Below, piece by piece: positions 46,499-55,892 of a stretch of 64,000 nt of DNA; positions within the stretch are counted from its first letter, which is position 1; each line of letters begins with the position of its first letter. The position numbers and the translations under genes were made by a program. This DNA comes from an uncultured bacterium (GTDB taxonomy: Bacteria > Bacteroidota > Ignavibacteria > Kapaibacteriales > UBA2268). Where the stretch lies: positions 1 to 64,000 of the forward strand of contig CALLXS010000101.1 in the NCBI GenBank assembly GCA_937875295.1. The letters run 5' to 3'. The notes beneath the pieces are model-generated. The model was not told the DNA's origin. It ran no database searches and worked only from the letters and a program-made list of their open reading frames with translations.

Positions 46499-46884
46499 TT
46501 TATTTAAATAAGAAAAATATTCTAAATACTTTTGCACAAAATTTCTCACTTTAAGATTAAGAATATTCAAAAAAAATGTGAATTTAGTGTGAAGAAAATT
46601 CATTTAATTCACATTTTTAATTTCCAAATTTAATTTTTACACTTTTTATTTATAAATAAATATTTTTCCACTTAGTTATACTTTAATTAATTGAATTATT
46701 ATCAATTGATAAGTAATTGATAATTTTGAAGTTAAATATAAATCAAGGAAAATCTATTCACATTTCCACAGTAATAATAAGTAATAATAATAAAATTTAA
46801 AATTATATAATATTATTATAAAGCTCAGTATTATTTTAAAATATTTGTGGATTTTTTGTGAATTAGATTTACTTAAATATTGCT
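46499..46884. other. gene-free DnaA-box-rich region, candidate oriC
   Basis: This 390-nt stretch has no ORF and is over 75% A/T by eye. It contains an exact TTWTNCACA box (TTTTGCACA, 46530-46538) and seven one-mismatch boxes on both strands: 46588, 46605, 46635, 46664, 46754, 46762 and 46857 (first base). Two weaker ones lie at 46577 and 46846. Between them is an AT-only stretch with repeated ATTGATAA (46700-46725) that could unwind. No dnaA gene is present, but FCB origins often lie away from dnaA, and parS-like sites are 16 kb away. Confidence 0.38.
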
Positions 46885-46892
46885 TAATTTTG
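46885..46892 (+). promoter_or_regulatory. -7 element TAATTTTG upstream of the DUF486 gene
   Basis: TAATTTTG matches TAnnTTTG, 55 nt before the preferred ATG. TTTG at 46855-46858 is a possible -33 box but the 26-nt gap is long. Confidence 0.42.
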
Positions 46893-46947
46893 TAAGTCGA
46901 TTTTACGAATTAACTATTTATTGAGCAATATAAGAGCTAATAACAAA

Positions 46948-47289
46948 ATGAAAGTAATTTTCACCACATCAATTTTGCTTGTTCTATCTAATATTTTTAT
47001 GACATTTGCTTGGTATGGGCATTTAAAGAAATTAAATGATCAAAAATGGTATATAGCAGCATTAATAAGTTGGGGAATAGCACTTTTTGAATACTTAATT
47101 CAAGTCCCCGCTAATAGAATTGGATATACTGAAATGTCAATAAGCCAATTAAAAATATTACAAGAAGTCATTACTTTGTCAGTATTTGTTCCTTTTTCAA
47201 TACTTATAATGAATGAACCTTTTAAAACAGATTATATTTGGGCAGGACTTTGCATTTTGGGAGCAGTTTATTTTATTTTTAGAGCTTAA
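46948..47289 (+). CDS. DUF486 family membrane protein
   Basis: I start this at the ATG at 46948 (MKVIFTTSILL) because DUF486 proteins begin a few residues before the first helix; a TTG at 46921 would add nine residues. The 113-residue protein has four helices: VIFTTSILLVLSNIFMTFAWYG, WYIAALISWGIALFEYL, ITLSVFVPFSILIM and YIWAGLCILGAVYFIF. The motif EYLIQVPANRIGY is characteristic of DUF486, a distant DMT-superfamily relative. The function is unknown. Confidence 0.85.
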   Translation: MKVIFTTSILLVLSNIFMTFAWYGHLKKLNDQKWYIAALISWGIALFEYLIQVPANRIGYTEMSISQLKILQEVITLSVFVPFSILIMNEPFKTDYIWAGLCILGAVYFIFRA

Positions 47290-47360
47290 ATTGAATATTT
47301 CAAACATCTATTCGTCAATATATTTTTAATAATTTTTTTACATTATTTCATTTTTAAAAA

Positions 47361-48212
47361 ATGACATTTCCTGATTTAAATATAGCCTCGATATTTTGGA
47401 ATATGGACCCAGCAATAATTAATTCACCAATTGCAATTCGCTGGTATGGATTATTATTTGCTTTGGGTTTAATAGCTGCATATCAAATATTAACTAAAGA
47501 ATTTAAGAAATTACATATCCCACAATATAAGCTCGATTCTTTAATTTTTTACTTAATTATTGCTGTTGTAGTTGGTGCTCGACTTGGACATTGCTTTTTC
47601 TATGAACCAGAAATATATTTAAAAGACCCAATTAGAATATTTAATATTCGCGAAGGTGGTTTAGCAAGTCATGGTGCAGCAATTGGAATTATAATTGCGA
47701 TGATATTATACAATTGGCGTCGAAAAGAATTTACTTTTATTAGCTTAGCTGATGTGCTTAGCGTCTCAATCCCTGTAGCAGCTATGGCTGTGCGAATTGG
47801 AAATTTTATGAATTCCGAGATTGTAGGAAAAGCAGCTGATGTGCCATGGGCAGTGATTTTTGCTCGAAATGATTTGATTCCGCGACATCCCGGACAATTG
47901 TACGAAGCAATTGCATATTTTTTTATGATGTTATTGATGCTATATCTTTTCTTTAAAAAAGAAAAGTATAACAAATCGGGATTTTTGAGCGGAGTATTTT
48001 TAATTGGTCTATTTACTGCAAGATTTTTAATTGAGTTTGTGAAAGAAGTACAAGTAGATTTTGAAACCACAATGTTCCTCCATATGGGACAATGGCTTAG
48101 CTTACCATTTATTATTTTGGGTATTTTACTAATATTATACTCAAGAAATCATTTTAATGATTTCTCTAAATGTACTATAGATACAAAATCAAAGGAAAAT
48201 AAAAATAAATAA
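47361..48212 (+). CDS. lgt: prolipoprotein diacylglyceryl transferase
   Basis: Lgt transfers diacylglycerol from phosphatidylglycerol to the lipobox Cys of prelipoproteins, in the inner membrane. The 283-residue protein shows SPIAIRWYGLLFALGLIAAY, VGARLGHCFFYEPEIYL, REGGLASHGAAIGII (catalytic-His region), the Lgt signature VRIGNFMNSEIVGKAADVPW, and RHPGQLYEA. Seven hydrophobic segments are visible. Its stop codon overlaps the queC ATG by one base (TAATG), so the two are translationally coupled. It matters for the several lipoproteins in this window. Confidence 0.96.
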   Translation: MTFPDLNIASIFWNMDPAIINSPIAIRWYGLLFALGLIAAYQILTKEFKKLHIPQYKLDSLIFYLIIAVVVGARLGHCFFYEPEIYLKDPIRIFNIREGGLASHGAAIGIIIAMILYNWRRKEFTFISLADVLSVSIPVAAMAVRIGNFMNSEIVGKAADVPWAVIFARNDLIPRHPGQLYEAIAYFFMMLLMLYLFFKKEKYNKSGFLSGVFLIGLFTARFLIEFVKEVQVDFETTMFLHMGQWLSLPFIILGILLILYSRNHFNDFSKCTIDTKSKENKNK

Positions 48213-48904
48213 TGAGAGACGAAAAATCAACTGCAATTGTACTATTAAGTGGGGGAATGGATTCTGCTCTTTGCTTAGCTTTAGCCGTCAAAGATAATTA
48301 TATTCCAGCTACATTACACTTAAATTATGGGCAACGTACTCAAAAAAAAGAACTCCAAGCTTTTGAAAAATTATCGAATTATTATAATGTAAAAGAAAGA
48401 TTAGTTGTAGATGTAAATCATCTATCGCAAATTGGAGGCTCTAGTCTTACCGATTCTAAAATAAATGTTGCAGAAAATGCTATAGAAGAATCTACAATTA
48501 ATAATGTTCCAAATTCTTACGTACCATTTCGAAATGCAAATATTTTAGCTATAGCTGTAAGCTGGGCTGAAGTAATTAATGCTAAGGCAATATATATAGG
48601 TGCTTCGCAGGTTGATTTTAGTGGATATCCGGATTGCAAAGCTGAATTTTTCGATGCCTTTCAAAATGTAATTAATACAGGTACAAAACCTGAAACTAAT
48701 ATAAATATTATAACTCCATTAATAAATTTGACTAAAACCGATATAGTCAGAGATTCCTTAAAATTAAATGTTCCAATAGAATATACTTGGAGTTGTTACC
48801 AAAATGATGATGAAGCCTGTGGAGTGTGCGATTCGTGCTTATTGAGATTAAAAGGTTTTAAAGAAGCAGAATTTCAAGATAAAATTAAATATAAGAGCTC
48901 TTAA
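48212..48904 (+). CDS. queC: 7-cyano-7-deazaguanine (preQ0) synthase
   Basis: QueC converts 7-carboxy-7-deazaguanine to preQ0 in queuosine synthesis. The 230-residue product carries the PP-loop IVLLSGGMDSALCLALA, HLNYGQRTQKKELQAF, SYVPFRNANILAIAVSWAE, GASQVDFSGYPDC and the zinc site YTWSCYQNDDEACGVCDSCLLR with four Cys. Start and upstream lgt stop share one base. No other queuosine gene is adjacent. Confidence 0.95.
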   Translation: MRDEKSTAIVLLSGGMDSALCLALAVKDNYIPATLHLNYGQRTQKKELQAFEKLSNYYNVKERLVVDVNHLSQIGGSSLTDSKINVAENAIEESTINNVPNSYVPFRNANILAIAVSWAEVINAKAIYIGASQVDFSGYPDCKAEFFDAFQNVINTGTKPETNINIITPLINLTKTDIVRDSLKLNVPIEYTWSCYQNDDEACGVCDSCLLRLKGFKEAEFQDKIKYKSS

Positions 48905-48973
48905 ATAAATATTATTTTTATGATTTTATAAAATCATAATGTGTTAATTTAAATTTATCATTATTGAAATTTA

Positions 48974-50035
48974 TTATTTTGAAGAGATAGTATCTGATAC
49001 ATATTTTACTAAAGAAATCACTTTAGAATAATTCATTCTACGAGGTCCAATTAATCCAATTGATCCAGTAGCTTTTCCTAATTTATATGAAGATACTATC
49101 ATACTAAAATCATCTAAAGCATTATTATTCATTTCAGAACCAATTAGAATTTTTACATCAGGATTATATTTACCTGAATTATCAATTACGCTGATTAAGA
49201 CATCTTCATTTTCTGTGAGTTCCATCAAAGAACGGATTTTGTAGATATTTTCAAATTCAGGTAAATTTAATAAATTTTGAGTTCCTACAATATGCAATTT
49301 ATCATTAGTATTATTATTAGAAATAATTTTATCAATAGAATCAACGAATAGACCAATAATTGGAGATGAACTATCAATCCCTAGTTCACCGGCAATATAT
49401 TTATAATGTTGATTGATATAATTATAATCCTTACCAGCTAATTTTTCATTAATAAATGAATTTAATATGTTAATAGCTTTTTCAGAGACTACGTATGAGA
49501 TTTCCATAGTAATGGTTTTGACAAAATTAGAATCAAAAGCTACAACAATTAAAATATGATTACTACTTAATTTAAGTAACTCAATTTTTTTAATAATAAT
49601 ATTTGTCAATTCCGGTACTCTTACAATAGCTAAATAATGAGAAATTAAGCCCAAAAGCTTGCCTGCATCTTTTAAAATCGATTCATTTGAGCTTTGTTCT
49701 AATTCATCAGCTATAGATTTAAATTCATTAGTAAGCGAAATATCTTTATCAATTAAATTATCTACATAATAGCGATATCCTTTATCTGTCGGAACTCTGC
49801 CAGCAGATGTATGTGGATGCGAAATATAATCCATTTGTTCTAAATCTGCCATTATATTTCTAATTGTCGCAGGGCTTAGTTTAATATTATTTTCAAGGAA
49901 TTTTGATAAGTTTCTTGAGCCTATTGGTGTGGCATTAATAATATATAAATTAATAATAGTACGCAGAATAGATTGTTCGCGTTCATTTAAATCTCTACTA
50001 ATAGAGCTATCAATATTTAAATCAAATAATGGCAA
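48974..50035 (-). CDS. hrcA: heat-inducible transcription repressor HrcA
   Basis: HrcA represses class I heat-shock genes by binding CIRCE. The 353-residue product has the N-terminal winged helix (LNEREQSILRTIINLYIINATPIGSRNLSK; SPATIRNIMADLEQMDYISHPHTSAGRVPTDKGYR) and the C-terminal domain ending IGLIGPRRMNYSKVISLVKYVSDTIS. It is 4 nt downstream of the small acetyltransferase gene, likely co-transcribed. I found no CIRCE element (TTAGCACTC-N9-GAGTGCTAA) near grpE or elsewhere in the window, so its targets are outside it or use a changed site. Confidence 0.95.
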   Translation of the reverse strand: MPLFDLNIDSSISRDLNEREQSILRTIINLYIINATPIGSRNLSKFLENNIKLSPATIRNIMADLEQMDYISHPHTSAGRVPTDKGYRYYVDNLIDKDISLTNEFKSIADELEQSSNESILKDAGKLLGLISHYLAIVRVPELTNIIIKKIELLKLSSNHILIVVAFDSNFVKTITMEISYVVSEKAINILNSFINEKLAGKDYNYINQHYKYIAGELGIDSSSPIIGLFVDSIDKIISNNNTNDKLHIVGTQNLLNLPEFENIYKIRSLMELTENEDVLISVIDNSGKYNPDVKILIGSEMNNNALDDFSMIVSSYKLGKATGSIGLIGPRRMNYSKVISLVKYVSDTISSK

Positions 50036-50039
50036 TTTA

Positions 50040-50321
50040 TTATTTTAATACGTCTTTATATTTTGGTTCTATTTCAAAAACTCTAGCTGCAAAAGTGCAT
50101 ACTGGAACTATTTTATAATTATTATCTCTTGCATATTCTACAGATTTAGAGAGCAATAATTTTCCAAGTCCTTTACCTTCGTGTGTAGGATTAACACCTG
50201 TATGGAATATAACCATAGTATTTTTATCTTCGAAATCATAATCTAATTCTGCTATTTGATTTCCATTTTCTTCTAGATAAAATTTACCATTTTTATCATT
50301 ATATTTATGCTTAATATCCAT
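50040..50321 (-). CDS. GNAT family N-acetyltransferase, NATD1-like
   Basis: A 93-residue single-domain GNAT-like protein of the compact YjdJ/NATD1 type: GKFYLEENGNQIAELDYDF, HTGVNPTHEGKGLGKLLLSKSVEYARD (acetyl-CoA pyrophosphate-binding Q/RxxGxG/A variant EGKGLG) and VPVCTFAARVFE near the end. The substrate is unknown. It shares an operon with hrcA (4 nt gap). Confidence 0.88.
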   Translation of the reverse strand: MDIKHKYNDKNGKFYLEENGNQIAELDYDFEDKNTMVIFHTGVNPTHEGKGLGKLLLSKSVEYARDNNYKIVPVCTFAARVFEIEPKYKDVLK

Positions 50322-50410
50322 AATAATTTACTTTAAATTCAACATATATTATCTATTTTAATTATTAACGAATGAAGGTTAAAATTATTAATTATATAAA
50401 AAAACATCTA

Positions 50411-53179
50411 TTATACATATTTGTAAAAGTCTCTCAAGGCTTTTCCTGTATATGAATTTTCTACTTTTGCTATTTCTTTTGGGTATCCTTTTGCTACAAC
50501 TAAGCCACCACCGAATCCACCTTCAGGACCTAGATCTATTATCCAATCAGAATTAGCAATTACATATAAATTATGTTCAATTACCAAAACGCTATGCCCA
50601 GCATTCACTAATTTCCTGAATGCAAGCATTAATTTATTAATGTCGTCAATATGAAGTCCTGTAGTAGGTTCATCAAAAATAAATAAATTATGTCCGGGAG
50701 TGAGAGCTTCAGTATAATTTGCTAATTTAATTCTTTGAGCTTCACCGCCAGAAAGAGTAGAGCCGGGTTGTCCTAATTTTAAATAGCCAAGACCAATATT
50801 TTTAAGAGGTTCTAATTTTCTTACAATTTTTTCTTCATTTTTAAAGAATTCAATTGCTTCATCTACAGTCATTTCGAGGACATCTACAATTGATTTATCT
50901 TTATATAATATATTTCGAGTTTCTTTTTTATAGCGTGTACCTTTGCAGGCTTCGCATTCGAGACGAATATCGGGCAAGAATTGCATATCAATATTTACTG
51001 TTCCTTCGCCTTGACATTCTTCGCATCTACCACCTGGGATATTAAAAGAGAAATGTCCTGATTTAAAGCCTAATTGCTTTGCAAGCTGAGTATCAGCAAA
51101 TACATCTCTTATGGAATCAAAAGCTTTTGTATATGATACAGGAGTAGAGCGAGAGCTACGACCTATTGGAGTCTGGTCAATCATTTCTAAATTGCTAATA
51201 TGTTCGTAGCCGGTAATTCCATATATTTCGCCATTATTAGTTACATAATTTGGAACTAATTTCCTTAATCTTTCATAAAGAAAATCATTAATTAATGTAC
51301 TTTTTCCGGAACCGCTTACTCCGGTGATAGTACATAAGCAACCGAGTGGAATTTCTACTTTATCCATTCGTAGATTATTCATTCTAGGTTTATTAATTGT
51401 AATAATTTTTTCATTCGAGACTTTATGACTCGTTATTTCAATTTTCTTTTTTCCTGATAAATAATCAGCAGTAAGAGTTTTAGATTTTAGTAAGCCTTTG
51501 AAATCTCCGCTATATTGGATTTCCCCACCATTTACTCCTGCTTTAGGACCCATATCAATAATATAATCAGCAGATTTCATTATTTCTGGGTCGTGCTCAA
51601 TGACTATTACAGTGTTTCCTAAATCTCTCAATTCTTTTAAAATTTTAACTAATCTTTCTGTATCGCACTGATGTAACCCTATACTTGGTTCATCAAGTAC
51701 ATAAAGAGTAGTTGTAAGAGCTGATCCGATAGCAGAGGAAAGGCTAATTCTTTGTGCTTCTCCACCAGATAATGAATGAGTCAATCTATCGAGGGAGAGA
51801 TATTCTAAACCAATATCGTTTAATAATTTTATTCTATGTACAATTTCTTCTAAAATTTGTCCTGCTACTTCCGATTCATATTTGTTTAATTTTAATTCTG
51901 CGAAAAATTCATATAATTTATTTATTGGATATTGAATTATTTCTGGAATATTTTTGCCATTAATGAATACTTGACGAGCAGAAGTCCGTAATCTCGAGCC
52001 ACCACAGACCCTACAATTTGTATATCCGCGATAACGTGCTACTAATATTCTATTACTTATTTTATAATATTGGTCTTCTAATTCTTTAAAAAATCCATTC
52101 ATTCCTTTATAGCTTTTATCGCCCATCCAAATGAAATCTTTTTGTTCGGTGGTAAGTTCATTATATGGTACATTTAGTGGTATATTTGCTTTGCTACATT
52201 GGTAAATGAATTTCTGATAATATTGTTTATAAGCCGGAGTGCGCCACGGTGCAAATGGATTTGCAGAAAGTGGTTTAGTTTTATCCGGAATTACTTTATC
52301 TTCATCGATGCTTATATCTCGCCCGAAACCCTGACATTTTGGACATGCTCCAAAAGGATTATTAAAAGAAAATAATCTCGGTTCAGGTTGAATATAAACT
52401 ATTTGGCAATCTGCACATTCAAATTTATTACTGAAATGTAAAGTTTTATCCAGATCTAAAAATTTAATTGAAATATTACCATCGCCATTATGAAATGCTG
52501 CTTCGATTGATTCATAAAATCTTGATTTTGAATCGGAATCATCAGAATGAATTACCATTCTATCAACTAGGACATATATATTCTTAGATTTTTTTATGTT
52601 ACTAATATCATCTTCATTTATATCATAGAGCTTATCTTTCTTAGCGTCATATATACGAAAAAAGCCAGCTGAGCGAGCGTAAGAAATCTCATCGTTGATT
52701 TTCATACTTTCACGGCAAGGATAAAGCACATATATTTTTTCGGAATAATATTTCTTAAAAATATCATCTGTTATTGACTGAGGAGTATCATGATGAACCG
52801 GTTTTCCACATTCTTTACAGATTGTATGTCCTATTCTGCCATAAAGTAATCGAATATAATCGTAAATTTCAGTTACAGTCCCTACAGTAGAACGTCCATT
52901 TTTGGAAGGTGCTTTTTGGTCAATTGCTATAGCTGGAAGAATTCCGGAGATCTTAGTTACATCTGGCTTATTCATTCTATCCAAAAATTGACGAGCATAG
53001 GACGAAAGAGATTCTACGAATCTCCTCTGCCCTTCAGCAAAAACTGTATCGAGAGCTAATGATGTTTTTCCGGAACCGCTCACACCTGTAATTACAGTAA
53101 GTTTGCGATGAGGTATTTCTACGTTTATATTTTTTAAATTATGGACTGAAGCGCCTTCAATCGATATTTTATTTTGCAT
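50411..53179 (-). CDS. uvrA: excinuclease ABC subunit UvrA
   Basis: UvrA is the damage-sensing ATPase of nucleotide excision repair. The 922-residue protein has two ABC ATPase modules: Walker A GVSGSGKTSLALDT and GVSGSGKSTLI, signature LSGGEAQRISLSSAI and LSGGEAQRIKLANY, Walker B LYVLDEPSIGLH and LFIFDEPTTGLH. Zinc modules CKECGKPVH, CADCQIVYIQ...CPKCQGFG and CEECQGEGTVNIDMQFL...CEACKGTRY are present. Length is near the usual 940. It stands alone between terminators. Confidence 0.98.
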   Translation of the reverse strand: MQNKISIEGASVHNLKNINVEIPHRKLTVITGVSGSGKTSLALDTVFAEGQRRFVESLSSYARQFLDRMNKPDVTKISGILPAIAIDQKAPSKNGRSTVGTVTEIYDYIRLLYGRIGHTICKECGKPVHHDTPQSITDDIFKKYYSEKIYVLYPCRESMKINDEISYARSAGFFRIYDAKKDKLYDINEDDISNIKKSKNIYVLVDRMVIHSDDSDSKSRFYESIEAAFHNGDGNISIKFLDLDKTLHFSNKFECADCQIVYIQPEPRLFSFNNPFGACPKCQGFGRDISIDEDKVIPDKTKPLSANPFAPWRTPAYKQYYQKFIYQCSKANIPLNVPYNELTTEQKDFIWMGDKSYKGMNGFFKELEDQYYKISNRILVARYRGYTNCRVCGGSRLRTSARQVFINGKNIPEIIQYPINKLYEFFAELKLNKYESEVAGQILEEIVHRIKLLNDIGLEYLSLDRLTHSLSGGEAQRISLSSAIGSALTTTLYVLDEPSIGLHQCDTERLVKILKELRDLGNTVIVIEHDPEIMKSADYIIDMGPKAGVNGGEIQYSGDFKGLLKSKTLTADYLSGKKKIEITSHKVSNEKIITINKPRMNNLRMDKVEIPLGCLCTITGVSGSGKSTLINDFLYERLRKLVPNYVTNNGEIYGITGYEHISNLEMIDQTPIGRSSRSTPVSYTKAFDSIRDVFADTQLAKQLGFKSGHFSFNIPGGRCEECQGEGTVNIDMQFLPDIRLECEACKGTRYKKETRNILYKDKSIVDVLEMTVDEAIEFFKNEEKIVRKLEPLKNIGLGYLKLGQPGSTLSGGEAQRIKLANYTEALTPGHNLFIFDEPTTGLHIDDINKLMLAFRKLVNAGHSVLVIEHNLYVIANSDWIIDLGPEGGFGGGLVVAKGYPKEIAKVENSYTGKALRDFYKYV

Positions 53180-53208
53180 TAATTAACTTGGAAAATATTT
53201 AATATATC

Positions 53209-53231
53209 AAAAAAGAGTAATAAGATTACTC
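53209..53231 (-). terminator. intrinsic terminator downstream of the T9SS propeller gene
   Basis: On the minus strand GAGTAAT pairs with ATTACTC (53215-53221 with 53225-53231) around CTT and is followed by six T. It lies 139 nt past the T9SS gene stop and 30 nt before the uvrA start. Confidence 0.7.
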
Positions 53232-53369
53232 GATTTAGACATAATTTTATTTTTTGAAAAAATTAAAAATTATTTTGTTCTTAAAATATTATTTAATTCC
53301 TTATTTATATTAGAAATTAATTATAGCAATTAAAGCATAAATACAAATAAGAAAAAAATAAATGTTTTA

Positions 53370-55775
53370 TTATTGAACAATAATATTATATTTTATTTTT
53401 TGTTCGCCGACTGAAATAATTAAGTTATAAAATCCACGATTTAATGTATTAATTTGAATTTTATAATTACCGGTCTCTGTTAAATTATTTTTATTTAATA
53501 TTGATTTATTAATTTGAAAATTTGCATTTGGTACTTTTTTCCCCAATAAATCAATTAATTCAAAACTAATTTCAGGGATTTCTAAATTAGCACTATTACC
53601 TTTGTCTATTCCACCAAGTGCGTCAGATTCCTCAAAAGTGTAGTCAATATTTATTGTAGATTTTGTGGGATTTGGATATGGATAACTTGTAGAAAATATT
53701 GTTTTATTTCCGAAATCACGAGTTGCAATTGTAATTGATAGTCCGCATTTGGTGTCAACAGAGTTACTCCATATTTTGCCATAACCTTCAAGAAAAATTA
53801 TTTTTTCGCTACAAAGATCGATTAATCTTAGAGTGTCATTCTGTTTCCCAAAATCTGTCGGCGAATAACAAATAGAAATAGGTTTAATTTCATTAGGTGC
53901 AAACTGTAAAGGCAACTGGCTCTGAGGGATAGAAAAGGCAAAATTACCATTTAAAGACAATTTGCTTAAAGTAACTTGTTTAGAACTATTATTCTTAATA
54001 TAAACATCTAAGCAAGATATATCTTTTGTATATAAACTATCAAAATAAGCTGTATCAAGATTATTAAAACTAACTAATTCAAAATAGTCATTTTCGAAAT
54101 CAATATTATAGCTATAAATTTGGCTAGTATCAGCACAACCAAGAATATTTTTTGCAATCACATAAATATTTGCTGATTTATCTAATTCAATGCTATTTGC
54201 ACCAGATGCAATTAATTGATTATTATCTGCATCGTACCAATCTACTTCTTGAGGTGTACTATTCGATATAACAGTATGCTTTTTGCCAGTGCAAAGTGTA
54301 ATATTGAAACTATCTTGAAGTGCTGCGATAGGCATGGCAATTATATTTACATTTACAGAATCATAATAAATGCATCCAGTAGTATCAGTCCACGCAAAAC
54401 TTTTCCATCCATTTGTATTAAAATATCGTGACGTATTATTATCACCATCGAACCAAGTAATATTATTAATTGGAGAATTAATTGAAACTAATACTGAGTC
54501 GCCATCGCAGGCTTCATAAAGAGCATTATTATTAAATGTCAAATTAGATTTTGGCATAAGAGTAATTTCAATTGAATTAGAAGTACCGCTATCGCATTCA
54601 TTTGTAGATGATTTTAAGTAATAAACTCCCGGTTTATTTACTACAATTTGCTGAGTAGTTTCTCCGGTGTTCCAGATTAAATTCTGATAATTGAGATTTG
54701 CTTTAATAATAGCATAATCGCCAGCACAAAGTTGTACTTTATCAGCTGAAATCTTAGGATTAATTGTATCTGTAATAGGTTTATATTTATATACTCCATT
54801 GCCAACTACCCATCCAGTAGTATCATCAAGAAAATATAAATCATCTAAATGAGCTCCGGGAGAAATTCCACAAAATTTTGGTGTCCAAGTTTTACCATAA
54901 TCTTTTGTAAAATAAATTGATCTATCGAGACCACACACCCAACCAGTACTATCATTTAAAAGAAATGAGCCATAGCAAGCAGTAGGGAAGTCTCTTTGAA
55001 TCCAATTTTTACCGAAATCAGAAGAAAAAACAGCACCACCTCTTGCTTGAGATCCAGCACAACTATAATCATATGGTACTAAGATTGAATTTTTAAGTAT
55101 TGATAATTCTTCGTGCCAATTATTAGCTTTGATTTTAGTTATCATACTCCAAGAAGTTCCGTAATTTAAGGTCTGCCACAACATTCCGCTTGATACAGCA
55201 TATCCAGTACCATTATCGTAAAGAACAATATCAGAAAGTTTTGAATCATTAATTGAAAAATTATCATAGTGAACTTGATAAGTCCAAGAATTTCCACCAT
55301 CAGTAGTTTTAAAGAAATATCTATCAGTGCAAAATCCCCCCACTAGTACGCCTTGATTTTCATTTATAAAATAAGTACCCCAGAAAGATACATCAGTCCT
55401 AGGAGACACATCTCTCCAGCTTACTCCACCATTATCGGTTCTATATAAGCGAGAATATCTTACATCTCCTCCTGAAGAACCGACACTTACTACATATCCT
55501 ACTCTTTCATTTAAAAAAATTATTGATTCTAATTGTCCAGCATAAGGGATTTGAGAACCCGACCAAGTATTTCCTCTATCTGTGCTACGCAAAAGCATTC
55601 CATTAAAACCGCATATCCACGCATAATTTGGATTCTGCGGCAAAAAGAACACTTCTAACCAATAATTATTAATAAACTGCTGTGGAATTGTTTGTACTTC
55701 TTCCCATTGAGAAAATACACTAATTGGAAAAAGTAAGCAAGCAATATAAAGTATAAATCTATTTGATAATTTCAT
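53370..55775 (-). CDS. secreted Ycf48-like beta-propeller protein with T9SS sorting domain
   Basis: An 801-residue secreted protein. A signal peptide (about 5-22) is followed by a BNR/Ycf48-like beta-propeller (about 25-330) made of repeats such as LLRSTDRGNTWSGSQ, LYRTDNGGVSWRDVS, FFKTTDGGNSWTYQ, VFSSDFGKNWIQRD and IYFTKDYGKTWTPKF. Next come three Ig/PKD-like modules (about 340-560) with IWNTGETTQQIVV, and a choice-of-anchor-type Ig region (about 575-670). The end is an atypical T9SS sorting domain (PYPNPTKSTINIDYTF, LIDLLGKK, LNRGFYNLIISVG, KYNIIVQ). The role is unknown; such modules mediate protein or glycan contacts. Confidence 0.82.
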   Translation of the reverse strand: MKLSNRFILYIACLLFPISVFSQWEEVQTIPQQFINNYWLEVFFLPQNPNYAWICGFNGMLLRSTDRGNTWSGSQIPYAGQLESIIFLNERVGYVVSVGSSGGDVRYSRLYRTDNGGVSWRDVSPRTDVSFWGTYFINENQGVLVGGFCTDRYFFKTTDGGNSWTYQVHYDNFSINDSKLSDIVLYDNGTGYAVSSGMLWQTLNYGTSWSMITKIKANNWHEELSILKNSILVPYDYSCAGSQARGGAVFSSDFGKNWIQRDFPTACYGSFLLNDSTGWVCGLDRSIYFTKDYGKTWTPKFCGISPGAHLDDLYFLDDTTGWVVGNGVYKYKPITDTINPKISADKVQLCAGDYAIIKANLNYQNLIWNTGETTQQIVVNKPGVYYLKSSTNECDSGTSNSIEITLMPKSNLTFNNNALYEACDGDSVLVSINSPINNITWFDGDNNTSRYFNTNGWKSFAWTDTTGCIYYDSVNVNIIAMPIAALQDSFNITLCTGKKHTVISNSTPQEVDWYDADNNQLIASGANSIELDKSANIYVIAKNILGCADTSQIYSYNIDFENDYFELVSFNNLDTAYFDSLYTKDISCLDVYIKNNSSKQVTLSKLSLNGNFAFSIPQSQLPLQFAPNEIKPISICYSPTDFGKQNDTLRLIDLCSEKIIFLEGYGKIWSNSVDTKCGLSITIATRDFGNKTIFSTSYPYPNPTKSTINIDYTFEESDALGGIDKGNSANLEIPEISFELIDLLGKKVPNANFQINKSILNKNNLTETGNYKIQINTLNRGFYNLIISVGEQKIKYNIIVQ

Positions 55776-55892
55776 AAAATATTTTTATATGTTATTTAAT
55801 TAATAACGAATAACCTCTTGAAAAGTTTTTTTTATAAGGGCAATTCATTAAAATTTAAATGATTGCTTGCAATAATTTATTTAAGTTTTAAA

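Noticed and set aside
48919..48939. Palindrome TATGATTTTATAAAATCATA between queC and hrcA as a terminator
   Set aside because: All A/T stem with no adjacent T-tract on either strand; too weak to call.
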